The translations under genes and the position numbers were made by a program. The notes below the pieces were generated by a model that worked only from the letters and a program-made list of their open reading frames with translations, had not been told where the DNA came from and searched no databases. From Arenibacter sp041392165 (GTDB lineage Bacteria; Bacteroidota; Bacteroidia; Flavobacteriales; Flavobacteriaceae), in NCBI GenBank assembly GCA_041392165.1, contig JAWKMN010000001.1, forward strand, positions 806,001 to 870,000: DNA of 64,000 bases, given 5' to 3'. Numbering within the stretch: the stretch's first letter is position 1; each line of letters starts with the position of its first letter. Shown here piece by piece: positions 10,601 to 17,917 of the stretch.

Positions 10601-11803
10601 TTTGAGGCCGCCAGAAATGGATGGCTGACCACTTTTCCGGAGTTTAACCAACAATATATCCAGAATACCAATAAGCAGTTAAATATAACCGCAACGGCAC
10701 AGCCTACAAGGGACCTGACCATAGACCTGGTGGCCGATAGACAAATATCCGAAAGTTATCAGGAAACCTTTAACGTGGAGGAATTGGGCAATGGTGCCTT
10801 TGAATATGTGAACCTTCTAGGAAATAACTACGGTAATTTTAGCATTTCCACCTTAATGATAGGTACCGTTTTTAATAAGAGCGATGAGTTTGGTTCCGAT
10901 ACTTTTGAAACCTTCAAGGAAAACAGGATTACGATAGCCAATAGGATCGTTGCAGAAAGAAACCATGACACCGGCGAGGTGGACGATGATGGATTTCCGG
11001 AAAGATATGGTAAGACAAGCCAGGATGTTTTGCTGCCTGCTTTTTTTGCCGCTTATACGGGGAAGGACCCTAACAAGGTAAGTCTGGACGCTTTTAGAAG
11101 TATTCCTATTCCCAATTGGAACATTAAATATACCGGATTGATGCGCAATCCCTGGTTTAAGAAGAAATTCAAGCGGTTTTCCCTAAGCCACGGATATAGG
11201 TCGGCCTACAGTATAAATTCGTTTCAGACCAATTTAACGCGTACACAGTTGATCAATGAGGGTGTGGAGCCCATAAACACGGAGACCCAAGATTTTTTAC
11301 CGGTCAATATTATGAACAATGTGGTGCTTACGGATCAGTTCAATCCGTTGATGCGGGTAGATTTTGAAATGCAGAACTCCCTTAGCGTCCTTGCGGAGAT
11401 CAGGACGGATAGGGCATTGTCCCTGAGTTTCGACAATAGTTTAATGACGGAGATAAATGGCAAGGAATATACGGTAGGACTCGGGTATCGTTTTAAGGAT
11501 GTAAAATTTGTTACCAATATTGGGGGCGAACAGCAGCGTCTAAAAGGGGATTTGAATCTTAAGGCGGACGTAACCCTTAGGGATAATATTACTATAATTA
11601 GAAACTTGGATATAGATAATAACCAAATTACTTCCGGTCAAAATCTAATGTCCGTGAAATTTGTTGCCGATTATGCCCTGAGCAAAAATTTGAACGCCCT
11701 GTTTTTCTACGACCATTCATTTTCAAAATTTGCAGTGTCCACGGCTTTTCCCCAAACTTCTATCAATACCGGATTTACCTTGAGGTATAATTTTGGGAAC
11801 TAG
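4625..11803 (+). CDS. sprA: T9SS outer-membrane translocon SprA (gliding motility protein)
   Basis: SprA is the giant outer-membrane beta-barrel through which type IX secretion substrates leave the periplasm; in gliding flavobacteria it is needed for motility adhesin export. The ORF encodes 2392 residues, matching the family size of about 2400. A signal peptide is visible at the N-terminus (KLTILLFIFLSAMGVSLAQ), and the C-terminus ends in aromatic-rich amphipathic strands (INTGFTLRYNFGN) as expected for a barrel. The start is a TTG at 4625; the first in-frame ATG would remove most of the signal peptide. The gene follows ruvA by 5 bp. Its length and lack of interruption show that the assembly errors seen elsewhere are local. 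Other T9SS parts in this window are two PorP/SprF proteins and a PorE-like protein. Confidence 0.95.
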   Translation: MKKGAKFYLKSPFKLTILLFIFLSAMGVSLAQEIEGEDALGQEVDSLKTGVALGKLKMENPDSIVSKYTYDPNLDRYIYTVSVGDFDINYPVILTPDQYMELVRREGMKSYFKEKIDAFSGKKEGSEEARKNLLPNFYVNNSFFESVFGGNTIEVIPQGSVAMDLGVIWQKNDNPSLSPRNRTNLSFDFDQRISLSMLGKIGERLQVTANYDTEATFDFQNLVKLDYTPSEDDILQKIEVGNVSMPLNSSLITGAQSLFGVKTELQFGKTRVTAVFSEQRSQSNTVVAQGGGTVNNFELRAQDYDADKHFFLAHYFRDSYDGALVNYPYIRSQVQITRLEVWITNRSQQTVNIRNVVAIQDLGEIQPDKTRIGRNNGDPAGFFNSSAAGNLPRNSANDFDPLQIGSGGALTSNIRDIATVQTGFNVPGYTVNQGFDYAILENARKLEQGRDFTFNSQLGYISLNQRLSNDEVLGVAFQYTFNGEVYQVGEFANGGVDATTVSPGAEIPVNNNTLILKLLKSNITNVVDPIWDLMMKNIYATGAYQLSQEDFKLNILYAETTPRNYITPVESGVGSGWPTSPKPLEDRILLDVFNLDRLNAYNDLQSGGDGFFDYVEGITINSQTGSIIFTKVEPFGEYLFNLLGGGTYDVDNDQGYNANQRKYVFRNMYSLPMAAAQQDADKNRFILKGTYKSQGTNGIPIGAFNVPRGSVRVTAGGRQLQEGIDYTVNYQSGTVQILDPSLEASNTPINISVENNAVFGQQTRRFTGVNVEHQFNKNFVLGGTLLNLNEKPLTQKSNYGIEPVNNTIFGLNSNFSTEVPFLTRLVNKLPNIDTDVPSNLSVRGEVAFLSPSSPKNADFNGETTTYLDDFEGAQSLIDIRSFLGWSLASPPVEFAATTNSVESGYGRAKMAWYTVDPIFYSNQRPTALSDDDISTNETRRIYIQDVFNQDVAQGQTLAQNTLDIAYYPGMKGPYNANPNFTSEQPQDKWAGIMRSLSSTNFEQSNVEYVQFWVLDPYVDGIATSAGDLVINLGNISEDILPDGRKQYENGLPVDPVSNDLTYKTNWGKVPATQSLIYAFDVDGNNRSMQDVGFDGLTDAEEATYTFEGGITYNGPAEDPALDNYEYFLNREGSILERYLNYNNPDGNSPVQLSNSDRGSTTLPDVEDIDRDGTMNTVNSYYEYRINIKPGTTVNDKYVTDIKEGVTRSLPNGNTLNERWIQYKIPLSDFTDAIGGISDFRSISFMRMYLTGFSSNMVLRFATLDLVRGDWRTYAKSLQPDVDGDPTDDGTVVDVNAVNVEENANRTPIPYVLPPGVVRERLNNNNTIIRQNEQSLSFVVENLEPQDSRGVFKNVNIDVRQYKRLKMFMHAEEIIASDYADDEMPLVGFLRIGSDFTQNFYQIELPLKLTAHGASSETEIWPDVNELDLSLDDLSKIKSAGIAAQTLSTINYYELENGEVVQVNEFDPRTLGKLRIGIRGNPSLGGIRSMMVGVKNNDNLPARGEVWFNELRLSGLDNNGGWAAIAAMDMNMADFANMSATGSKSTSGFGAIDQMPNERAREDAISYDVVTNVNIGQLFPKKWGLQLPFNYGISEQLITPEFDPVYDDLKLEDRIAAAETPEDAEAIKQQGEDYTKRTSINFIGVRKDRGEDAEANFYDIENFTFNYSYNQVNHRDFEIDELKDQNVVTGFVYNHNFKPAPVAPFAKKDSLFTGKYWKWLKDLNLNVLPASISLQSNINRSFNQQKFRDVFEPGVEKLDLPFLQQRNYLFNWQYTINYSLTKSLRLNLTASNNNIVRNYFAEKGNPDSEINQALGLWDGFFDLGEPNRHSQEMQLNYELPFNKIPAFDFISAQYTYTSNFDWQRGGDALREVAFEDINTVQNASTHNLTASLTMQKFYDFLGLGRKDTKVAVTKPVRMGKAGGPASNDDTDSKKGSGTGYNAFVDVLTMVKRVNVTYSQNAGKVLPGYTRSVGFIGTAKPTIGFVFGSQADVRFEAARNGWLTTFPEFNQQYIQNTNKQLNITATAQPTRDLTIDLVADRQISESYQETFNVEELGNGAFEYVNLLGNNYGNFSISTLMIGTVFNKSDEFGSDTFETFKENRITIANRIVAERNHDTGEVDDDGFPERYGKTSQDVLLPAFFAAYTGKDPNKVSLDAFRSIPIPNWNIKYTGLMRNPWFKKKFKRFSLSHGYRSAYSINSFQTNLTRTQLINEGVEPINTETQDFLPVNIMNNVVLTDQFNPLMRVDFEMQNSLSVLAEIRTDRALSLSFDNSLMTEINGKEYTVGLGYRFKDVKFVTNIGGEQQRLKGDLNLKADVTLRDNITIIRNLDIDNNQITSGQNLMSVKFVADYALSKNLNALFFYDHSFSKFAVSTAFPQTSINTGFTLRYNFGN

Positions 11804-11854
11804 GGCCTTAAAGGGATTTTATTTAGCGGTGTACCAAAAAGTTTAAATGAGTTT

Positions 11855-11886
11855 TTTGATTAACAGAAGATATTCTTTTACATTTG
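11855..11886 (+). promoter_or_regulatory. Promoter for gcvH-vanZ (-33 TTTG, -7 TACATTTG)
   Basis: TTTG at 11855-11858 is separated by 20 bp from TACATTTG at 11879-11886, a full match to the Bacteroidota sigma-A consensus (TTTG, 19-21 bp, TAnnTTTG). The gcvH ATG is 22 bp downstream of the -7 box. Confidence 0.7.
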
Positions 11887-11908
11887 TCACCTTAACAAAT
11901 TTTAAATA

Positions 11909-12289
11909 ATGAACATACCTTCAGACTTAAAGTACACAAAAGACCATGAATGGGTCAGAATAGAGGGCGATACCGCTATAGTGGGGATTACAGATTTTGC
12001 CCAGGGGGAACTAGGGGATATCGTTTATGTAGAAGTGGAGACCTTGGATGAAACCTTGGGCAAGGATGAGGTTTTTGGAACGGTCGAGGCCGTAAAAACG
12101 GTTTCCGACCTTTTTCTTCCCTTGAGTGGGGAAATAATAGCTTTTAATGAATCGTTGGAAGACGAGCCGGAAAAGGTAAATACCGATCCGTATGGCGAAG
12201 GGTGGATCATAAAGGTGAGGATGGGCGATATTTCCGAGGTGAAGGGCTTGCTCGGGGATGCGGAGTACAAAGAACTTGTAGGTGCATAA
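11909..12289 (+). CDS. gcvH: Glycine cleavage system H protein
   Basis: GcvH is the lipoyl carrier that shuttles the aminomethyl group between the P, T and L proteins of glycine cleavage. The 126-residue product has the standard lipoyl-domain fold. The lipoylation lysine is K63 in GTVEAVKTVSDLFLPLSG, and the N-terminal KYTKDHEWV is diagnostic. It has its own promoter just upstream. The stop codon overlaps the GTG start of the VanZ-like gene by 8 bp, so the two are translationally linked; this pairing is common in flavobacteria. gcvP and gcvT are not in the window, which is normal for this group. Confidence 0.97.
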   Translation: MNIPSDLKYTKDHEWVRIEGDTAIVGITDFAQGELGDIVYVEVETLDETLGKDEVFGTVEAVKTVSDLFLPLSGEIIAFNESLEDEPEKVNTDPYGEGWIIKVRMGDISEVKGLLGDAEYKELVGA

Positions 12290-12683
12290 AAAATATCTTT
12301 TTACAATCTTGTTTATAAGCTGGGCGGTGTTCATAACAACGCTCAGCTTATTTTCTTTTGGGGAAGAGAGTGTGCCTTCCATAGATGTTCCCCATTTGGA
12401 CAAGTTGGTGCATTTTTCATTTTATTATGTATTTACGGCTTTGGGCTGCCTGTCCTTTAGGGAAGTTGATCGCAGAAATACGTCTTTAAAAAACGTGATG
12501 GTAAAATTAATTTTACTTGCCGTTGTTTATGGTATAATTATTGAGATACTTCAGGGTGTGGCCACAACCGATAGACATCCTGATTTACTGGATGTGTTGG
12601 CGAATAGTTTGGGGGCATTGTTCGGAAGCTATACGGTGAAATACATTTTCTCGGAAAAAACCCCCTTTAAGTGGATGAAATAG
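12282..12683 (+). CDS. VanZ family membrane protein
   Basis: A 133-residue protein with four predicted hydrophobic segments (about residues 5-25, 40-57, 70-92 and 105-122). It carries the VanZ-like pattern HLDKLVHFSFYYVFTALG followed by GIIIEILQG and DRHPDLLDVLANSLGALFG. VanZ proteins are small integral membrane proteins named after a teicoplanin resistance accessory factor; the function of this flavobacterial branch is not established. Start is GTG at 12282, overlapping the end of gcvH by 8 bp, the only start that retains the first membrane segment. Confidence 0.85.
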   Translation: MHKKYLFTILFISWAVFITTLSLFSFGEESVPSIDVPHLDKLVHFSFYYVFTALGCLSFREVDRRNTSLKNVMVKLILLAVVYGIIIEILQGVATTDRHPDLLDVLANSLGALFGSYTVKYIFSEKTPFKWMK

Positions 12684-12923
12684 TATTTTTTGGGTAATTT
12701 GGGATGTGTTTCAAAAAAGGGCGCTACCTTCCGGTTCTTGGTAAAGTAAATATTTGGGAGTCGGGATCCTTTCAATTGAATGCGTTCGGGGCTTTTGGAT
12801 GCATAATAAAAGGATGCTACGGAGTCCGGTGGACTGTTTAAATTTATTTGTATTTTTTTTAACAAAAAGTTTTAAACAGATAAAATAAATATATAAATTA
12901 GCGAACATTAAAAATTAAGAATT

Positions 12924-13634
12924 ATGGAACTTAAAAAGAATCCTAAAGCAGATTTGACAAGAAATAGCGGGCTTTATTTCGTTATTGGTCTTGTTTTGGT
13001 TATGCTATTGACGTATATAGCTTTTGAATGGAAGACCTATGACGATGATAATAATTTTGACTATACTATGAATGTGGAGGATACTTTGGATGAGGAAGTT
13101 CCGATGACCGAGCAGATAAAGACGCCGCCACCGCCACCGCCACCGGCAGCACCGGAAATTATTGAAGTTGTGGAGGATGAGGAAGAAGTAGAGGAGACTG
13201 TGATAGAATCTACGGAAACAAGTCAAGAGGAGGAAGTAATAGAGGTGGCCGATGTTGAAGTAGAAGAAGTAGAGGAGGAGGTAGATGTGCCTTTTGCGGT
13301 AATTGAGGATGTTCCTATTTTTCCCGGCTGTGAAAATGAGCCAAAGAATAAGTTAAGGGAATGTTTTAATTCCATGATTCAGAAGCATATTGGAAAAAAC
13401 TTCCGCTATCCGGAAATTGCCCAGGAAATGGGAGTTCAGGGTAGGGTTAACGTAATGTTCGTTATCCAGAAAGACGGAAGTATAGGAAATGTAAGAATGA
13501 GGGGTCCGGACAAGAACTTGGAGGAAGAGGCAGCTAGGATTATTAGTAAATTGCCTAAAATGACCCCGGGGAAGCAAAGAGGTAGACCGGTTCGTGTACC
13601 GTTTAGTATTCCGATTAATTTCAAACTACAATAG
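12924..13634 (+). CDS. TonB-family energy transducer
   Basis: TonB-type proteins couple the inner-membrane proton motive force, through ExbB/ExbD, to TonB-dependent outer-membrane transporters such as SusC. The 236-residue product has a short cytoplasmic N-terminus, one membrane anchor (about residues 17-34, LYFVIGLVLVMLLTYIAF), a proline run (TPPPPPPPAAPE, about residues 67-78), a long Glu/Val-rich acidic stretch in place of the usual Pro-Lys repeats, and a C-terminal TonB domain (residues ~145-236, with YPEIAQEMGVQGRVNVMFVI and PVRVPFSIPINF). exbB/exbD are not adjacent. The gene is followed by a strong intrinsic terminator, so it ends the 1-13.6 kb + strand block. Confidence 0.92.
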   Translation: MELKKNPKADLTRNSGLYFVIGLVLVMLLTYIAFEWKTYDDDNNFDYTMNVEDTLDEEVPMTEQIKTPPPPPPPAAPEIIEVVEDEEEVEETVIESTETSQEEEVIEVADVEVEEVEEEVDVPFAVIEDVPIFPGCENEPKNKLRECFNSMIQKHIGKNFRYPEIAQEMGVQGRVNVMFVIQKDGSIGNVRMRGPDKNLEEEAARIISKLPKMTPGKQRGRPVRVPFSIPINFKLQ

Positions 13635-13659
13635 TTTAAATGTAAAATATAGTTGTAAT

Positions 13660-13684
13660 CCCGGGCCTTGGCCCGGGTTTTTTT
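13660..13684 (+). terminator. Rho-independent terminator after the TonB-like gene
   Basis: Eight-base-pair GC-rich stem (CCCGGGCC at 13660-13667 pairing with GGCCCGGG at 13670-13677), two-base loop, then seven T residues. It lies 26 bp after the stop codon. Confidence 0.9.
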
Positions 13685-13697
13685 ATTTTACGCTAGC

Positions 13698-13821
13698 GCA
13701 AGCGTCACGCTTGTGCCTCCACTGCAAGCGTCACGCTTGTGCCTCCACTGCAAGCGTCACGCTTGTGCCTCCACTGCAAGCGTCACGCTTGTGCCTCCAC
13801 TGCAAGCGTCACGCTTGTGCC
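13698..13821. repeat. Five tandem 26-bp units with a palindromic core
   Basis: Units start at 13698, 13724, 13750, 13776 and 13802, exactly 26 bp apart and essentially identical; the last is cut to 20 bp. Each carries CAAGCGTCACGCTTG, a palindrome with 6-bp arms and a TCA loop, followed by a TGCCTCCACTG-type linker. The array sits between the TonB terminator and the cyoE promoter. No transposase or cas gene is nearby. Confidence 0.9.
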
Positions 13822-13887
13822 AAAATCAGGAGAAGCTTTCGTTCAGGGCACCTTTTTAGTTAATTTATATAAACATCTTTAATTTGG

Positions 13888-13918
13888 TTGCAAAAAAATC
13901 TTATGCGGTGTATCTTTG
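13888..13918 (+). promoter_or_regulatory. Promoter for cyoE (-33 TTG, -7 TATCTTTG)
   Basis: TTG at 13888-13890, 20-bp spacer, TATCTTTG at 13911-13918. The cyoE ATG follows at 13940. This is a good match to the Bacteroidota sigma-A consensus and probably drives the oxidase assembly genes. Confidence 0.7.
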
Positions 13919-13939
13919 CGGTCCATTTAAAAAATCTAA

Positions 13940-14839
13940 ATGAAAACGGCGGTCGGTTCAGTGAAAAACACTTCTTTAGCGTTATATTTTGCTGATTTTA
14001 AAGAAATTACCAAGGCAAGGCTCGCTGTAAGTGTGGTCTTCTCCTCCATAGCGGGGTATTTTCTGGGTGCCTATGAAATTAATTTCTCCGCGGTGCTACT
14101 TTTGGCTGTTGGAGGGTATTGCATGGTAGGGGCTTCCAATGCCTATAACCAAATTATTGAAAAGGATCTGGATGCATTGATGGGCCGTACCAAAAACAGG
14201 CCTATACCGGCAGGGAGGATGTCTGTAAGCACGGCTATGGCCATCGCCGTTATAATGACCGTTATAGGAGTGGTGGCCTTGTATTTTCTCAATCCCAAAA
14301 CGGCCATGTTCGGGGCCATTTCCATTTTTTTATACACCAGTGTTTATACACCGTTAAAGACCAAAACGCCCTTGGCGGTATTTGTTGGGGCTTTTCCGGG
14401 GGCCATTCCCTTTATGTTGGGATGGGTGGCCGCCACCGATAGTTTTGGAATTGAGCCGGGAACCTTGTTTATGATACAATTTTTCTGGCAGTTTCCGCAT
14501 TTTTGGGCTTTAGGGTGGATGTTGGACGAAGATTATAGGAAAGGGGGATTTAAAATGCTTCCTACCGGTAAAAAGGACAAGGGTACCGCATTGCAAATAA
14601 TTATGTATACCATATGGATGATGATTATTTCGGTGATTCCCGCATTTGGTTTTACAGGAAGGTTGAAATTATCGATCGTAGCAGCTGTTATCGTTTTTTT
14701 AATGGGTATGGTAATGTTGTTCTTCGCTTTTCGATTATATGAGAAAAGGGATAATATTTCTGCCAAGAAATTAATGCTGGCCAGTGTAAGCTACATTACA
14801 CTGATGCAAGTGGTATATGTAATGGATAAATTTATATAA
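13940..14839 (+). CDS. cyoE: Protoheme IX farnesyltransferase (heme O synthase)
   Basis: This inner-membrane UbiA-family prenyltransferase converts heme B to heme O, the first step in making heme A for cytochrome c oxidase. The 299-residue product has about nine hydrophobic segments. The first Asp-rich prenyl-diphosphate motif is visible as NAYNQIIEKDLDALMGRTKNRP near residues 68-89, followed by the conserved YTPLKTKTP segment and the FWALGWMLDEDYRKGGFKM stretch. It has its own promoter and starts the oxidase biogenesis block; the first subunit III gene begins 5 bp after its stop. It is also called ctaB in caa3-type operons. Confidence 0.95.
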   Translation: MKTAVGSVKNTSLALYFADFKEITKARLAVSVVFSSIAGYFLGAYEINFSAVLLLAVGGYCMVGASNAYNQIIEKDLDALMGRTKNRPIPAGRMSVSTAMAIAVIMTVIGVVALYFLNPKTAMFGAISIFLYTSVYTPLKTKTPLAVFVGAFPGAIPFMLGWVAATDSFGIEPGTLFMIQFFWQFPHFWALGWMLDEDYRKGGFKMLPTGKKDKGTALQIIMYTIWMMIISVIPAFGFTGRLKLSIVAAVIVFLMGMVMLFFAFRLYEKRDNISAKKLMLASVSYITLMQVVYVMDKFI

Positions 14840-14844
14840 TAGGG

Positions 14845-15426
14845 ATGGACTTAACGCAGGGTACGGGAAAGGAAAAAAACGCAAGGGCCAAAAAGATGAT
14901 GCTTTGGTTCGGAATTGTGAGTTTGTTAATGGGGTTTGCGGGCTGGACCAGTGCCTATATAGTGAGCAGTTCTAGGGAAGATTGGATCAAGGACCTGGCT
15001 TTGCCATCCTCATTTTTGCTAAGTACCCTAACCATAATCATAAGCAGTATAACTTATATTATGGCCAAGAAAGCCATAAGGCAGGATAGGGTCAAACAAT
15101 GTACCAATTGGTTGTTCCTGACCCTGGCTTTGGGCATTACATTTATAATATTGCAATTTAACGGATTCTCGCAGATGGTGGCCAATGGATACTATTTTAC
15201 CGGACCTACGAGCAATATTAAAATGTCCTATGTTTTTTTAATTGCTGCGGTACATATTGTTCATGTTGTTGCCGGTATAATTTCCCTATTGGTGGTTATT
15301 GTCAATCACTTGCGCAACAGGTATTCCTCAAAGGAAATGCTGGGCTTGGAACTAGGGGCCACGTTTTGGCATTTTCTGGATATTCTTTGGGTTTATTTAA
15401 TACTTTTTATGTATTTCGTGAATTAG
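14845..15426 (+). CDS. Cytochrome c oxidase subunit III family protein (short form)
   Basis: A 193-residue heme-copper oxidase subunit III homologue with five hydrophobic segments and no long loop. Typical family signatures are GFAGWTSAYIVSSSR near the N-terminus and the C-terminal ATFWHFLDILWVYLILFMYF, which carries the conserved His/Trp cluster of subunit III helices. It follows cyoE by 5 bp, so the two are cotranscribed. A second, larger subunit III gene comes 308 bp downstream; flavobacteria commonly carry this pair. Subunits I and II are not in the window. Confidence 0.9.
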   Translation: MDLTQGTGKEKNARAKKMMLWFGIVSLLMGFAGWTSAYIVSSSREDWIKDLALPSSFLLSTLTIIISSITYIMAKKAIRQDRVKQCTNWLFLTLALGITFIILQFNGFSQMVANGYYFTGPTSNIKMSYVFLIAAVHIVHVVAGIISLLVVIVNHLRNRYSSKEMLGLELGATFWHFLDILWVYLILFMYFVN

Positions 15427-15734
15427 TGCCCTATTAATGCTATTATGTAGGCTAAGTTGCGGCTATTTTTTATCTGGACGAGGCAAAAAATAGGTGCATG
15501 ATATAGCTGCGGAACCGTTTTTTAACGATGTACAGGTGAAAGGGAACAAGACTAGGGCCGCTAAAAATGGGATTGACGGGAGATGGGGAGAGGTCTAATT
15601 ATTTGGTAATTAGGAGGTATTCTGTCCGGTCTTATTTAGAATGGGTTTTTTTTGCCATTTTTAAAAGGCAAAAATTTTGTTTAGCCGAAAAAAATGTAAA
15701 TTTGTGAAAATTTTATTAACGCTATAATTTTTAT
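15427..15734. other. Intergenic gap with a degenerate repeat and a promoter
   Basis: This 308-bp space has no coding frame I can support. Its first part (15463-15517) resembles 40626-40680, sharing TATTTTTT, a GACGA core and an ATAGCTRCGGA-type segment, so it looks like a decayed dispersed repeat. Near its 3' end TTG (15677-15679) and TAAATTTG (15697-15704) form a plausible promoter for the second subunit III gene, with a slightly short 17-bp spacer. Confidence 0.5.
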
Positions 15735-16709
15735 ATGGATTCTACGGTTACTACGGTTACGGAAGAAAATGTCTGGGGTGGAGGAAATCAACCTCTCGGT
15801 GCCAGTTACGGAAAGTTGATGATGTGGTTTTTTTTGGTATCCGATGCATTGACGTTTTCCGGCTTTCTTGCCGCATACGGTTTTTCTAGATTTAAGTTTA
15901 TAGAAACATGGCCAATTGCAGATGAGGTGTTTACCCACGTTCCGTTTTTTCACGGGAGCTATCCTATGTACTATGTAGCGTTCATGACCTTTATTCTGAT
16001 TATGTCCTCAGTAACCATGGTGTTGGCCGTGGATGCCGGGCATAAATTACAAAAAACAAAGGTAATCTGGTATATGTTCCTAACCATCATCGGAGGAGCC
16101 ATATTCGTAGGCTCACAGGCTTGGGAATGGGCCACTTTTATAAAAGGTGATTTTGGGGCTTTGGAAACCAAAGGAGGTAGGATTTTGCAATTTGTGAATG
16201 CCGATTCGGGAGAACGCATGGCCTTAAAGGATTTTGCAAAGACCCTTCCTAGCGAAAGGGTGGATCACGAAAGAAAAAATGGGGTCTGGTATTATGAGGG
16301 CGAAGCCCTGCCCAGTTATTCCTTAAACGAGGTAGTGGAAGGGGTGAAGTCCAATCCAAACGTATTGATTCGTACGGAGCTGTTGAACGAAGAAGGACAT
16401 AAAACGGTTTTGACAAGGGATGAGACCTTGAAAAAATTGAATGACGCTACCTTGGTAGTGGAAGGGGCCAACTTAGTGAGGAATGAATACGGGAGCAGGT
16501 TGTTTGCGGATTTCTTTTTCTTTATCACCGGATTTCACGGATTTCACGTATTCTCAGGTGTAGTGATCAATTTGATTATCTTTTTTAATGTTATTCTCGG
16601 TACATATGAGAGAAGGGGACATTATGAGATGGTGGAAAAAGTTGGATTGTACTGGCACTTTGTGGATTTGGTATGGGTGTTTGTATTTACCTTCTTCTAC
16701 TTGGTATAG
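15735..16709 (+). CDS. Cytochrome c oxidase subunit III (long form)
   Basis: A 324-residue subunit III of an aa3/caa3-type oxidase. Hydrophobic helices occupy residues ~27-50, 70-100, 110-135, ~255-285 and 300-324. The family signatures are KLMMWFFLVSDALTFSGFL and FFITGFHGFHVFSGVVIN, then GLYWHFVDLVWVFVFTFFY at the C-terminus. Between the third and fourth helices is a hydrophilic insertion of roughly 110 residues (about 140-250), longer than in the short paralogue upstream; such an insertion is seen in Bacteroidota subunit III proteins. A promoter precedes it and the subunit IV gene follows at 60 bp. Confidence 0.92.
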   Translation: MDSTVTTVTEENVWGGGNQPLGASYGKLMMWFFLVSDALTFSGFLAAYGFSRFKFIETWPIADEVFTHVPFFHGSYPMYYVAFMTFILIMSSVTMVLAVDAGHKLQKTKVIWYMFLTIIGGAIFVGSQAWEWATFIKGDFGALETKGGRILQFVNADSGERMALKDFAKTLPSERVDHERKNGVWYYEGEALPSYSLNEVVEGVKSNPNVLIRTELLNEEGHKTVLTRDETLKKLNDATLVVEGANLVRNEYGSRLFADFFFFITGFHGFHVFSGVVINLIIFFNVILGTYERRGHYEMVEKVGLYWHFVDLVWVFVFTFFYLV

Positions 16710-16769
16710 CACTTTGGAACAATAATATTTACCTTACAATTAAAAGAATACTTAAAAATAGAACTGGAA

Positions 16770-17153
16770 ATGGCACACGAACATAAGCTCGAAATATTTA
16801 GAGGTCTGCTAAAGTTTAAGTCGAACACCCAAAAAATATGGGGTGTATTGACATTCCTTACCTTGGTTACCATAGTTGAGGTGGCATTGGGGATTTTGAA
16901 GCCCGCTGCATTGACCCATTCTTATTTCTTGGGGATGAAGGTACTGAACTGGATTTTCATCATTTTAACCTTGGTAAAGGCCTATTATATTGCTTGGGAT
17001 TTTATGCACCTTAGGGATGAGAAGAGTTCTTTGAGAAGAGCTATAGTATGGACCCCAATATTCCTAGTGGCCTATCTTATTTTTATTCTTCTCTTTGAAG
17101 CGGATTATATATACCAGGTGTTCAGGGACGGCTTTGTTAAGTGGAATTTCTAA
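16770..17153 (+). CDS. Cytochrome c oxidase subunit IV (prokaryotic)
   Basis: A 127-residue protein with three hydrophobic helices (residues ~22-42, 51-72 and 88-112), the pattern of the small prokaryotic subunit IV of caa3 oxidases. The segment KAYYIAWDFMHLRDEKSSLR after the second helix is characteristic of the family. It lies 60 bp after the long subunit III gene and is followed by an intrinsic terminator, so it closes the structural part of the oxidase block. Confidence 0.88.
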   Translation: MAHEHKLEIFRGLLKFKSNTQKIWGVLTFLTLVTIVEVALGILKPAALTHSYFLGMKVLNWIFIILTLVKAYYIAWDFMHLRDEKSSLRRAIVWTPIFLVAYLIFILLFEADYIYQVFRDGFVKWNF

Positions 17154-17174
17154 CGAATAATTAACAGCTTGGAG

Positions 17175-17199
17175 AGACGGTATAACAACCGTCTTTTTT
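17175..17199 (+). terminator. Rho-independent terminator after oxidase subunit IV
   Basis: Seven-base-pair stem (AGACGGT at 17175-17181 with ACCGTCT at 17188-17194), six-base loop, then a T run. A TATTTTTG -7-like box begins in the T run (17199-17206) and could start the next transcript. Confidence 0.8.
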
Positions 17200-17284
17200 A
17201 TTTTTGTACTTATGCGGTTTGTACCGATTTTCCCGTGAAGAATCTTTTTTTTAATGGTAATGTTGGGAGTTAAAATATAATAGG

Positions 17285-17917
17285 ATGAAGAAAACATTAG
17301 TGCTGGTTACCTTGTTTGTCCTGCCAATAGTAATTTATCTATTTTTTGCTTCTGGGGTCACCAATTTTGGCAAATTGGCCACTTTAACGGAGAACGTCCC
17401 GGAAATTGATTTTGGGGGGAGCGGGGTGTCCTTTGAGGGTAAAATTACAGTGTTGGGTTTTCTCGGGGAGGATGTGGAAAATAAGAAAGGTAACGCTTTC
17501 AATTTAAATCAGAAAATATACAAACGCTTTTACGAGTTTAAGGATTTTCAATTCGTTATGGTAATGCCCAAAGGTACGGAGCAGGATGTGGAAGAATTGA
17601 AAGGGGAACTGGAGCAATTGGCGGATGTTGGTAAATGGAATTTTATTTTTGGGAACAGGGATGAAATTAACGACCTTTTTATGGGTTTGGGCACGAACCT
17701 GAGCTTGGATGGGAACCTGGGTACCCCTTATGTGTTTATTATTGATAAGGATAGAGTGCTCAGGGGAAGGGACGATGATGTGGATGAGGGAGTTAAATAT
17801 GGCTTTGATACCTCTTCCGTGGCCGATTTGAACAACAAGATGGAGGACGATGTGAAAATTATATTGGCCGAGTATCGGATGGCCCTTAAAAAGAACACTG
17901 CAGATAGATCAAAATAA
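17285..17917 (+). CDS. Membrane-anchored thioredoxin-like protein without cysteines, oxidase assembly neighbourhood
   Basis: A 210-residue protein with one N-terminal membrane anchor (residues 3-23) and a periplasmic domain that reads like a thioredoxin/SCO fold: KITVLGFLGE, FQFVMVMPKG, and LGTPYVFIIDKDRVLRGR near residues 140-160. No cysteine is present anywhere, so it cannot do thiol redox chemistry or SCO-type copper binding. It shares one base with the next gene, a SCO1 homologue, and is probably translationally coupled to it. A structural or chaperone role in oxidase assembly is inference from context only; this small family is otherwise uncharacterised as far as I can tell. Confidence 0.75.
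   Translation: MKKTLVLVTLFVLPIVIYLFFASGVTNFGKLATLTENVPEIDFGGSGVSFEGKITVLGFLGEDVENKKGNAFNLNQKIYKRFYEFKDFQFVMVMPKGTEQDVEELKGELEQLADVGKWNFIFGNRDEINDLFMGLGTNLSLDGNLGTPYVFIIDKDRVLRGRDDDVDEGVKYGFDTSSVADLNNKMEDDVKIILAEYRMALKKNTADRSK

Noticed and set aside
13698..13821. CRISPR array
   Set aside because: The 26-bp units are directly adjacent with no unique spacers, the repeats are internally palindromic with a fixed linker, and no cas genes are nearby.
13594..13863. Short proteins encoded across the 26-bp repeats
   Set aside because: These frames only translate the tandem repeat and the TonB terminator region; composition is repetitive and no start context or homology is evident.
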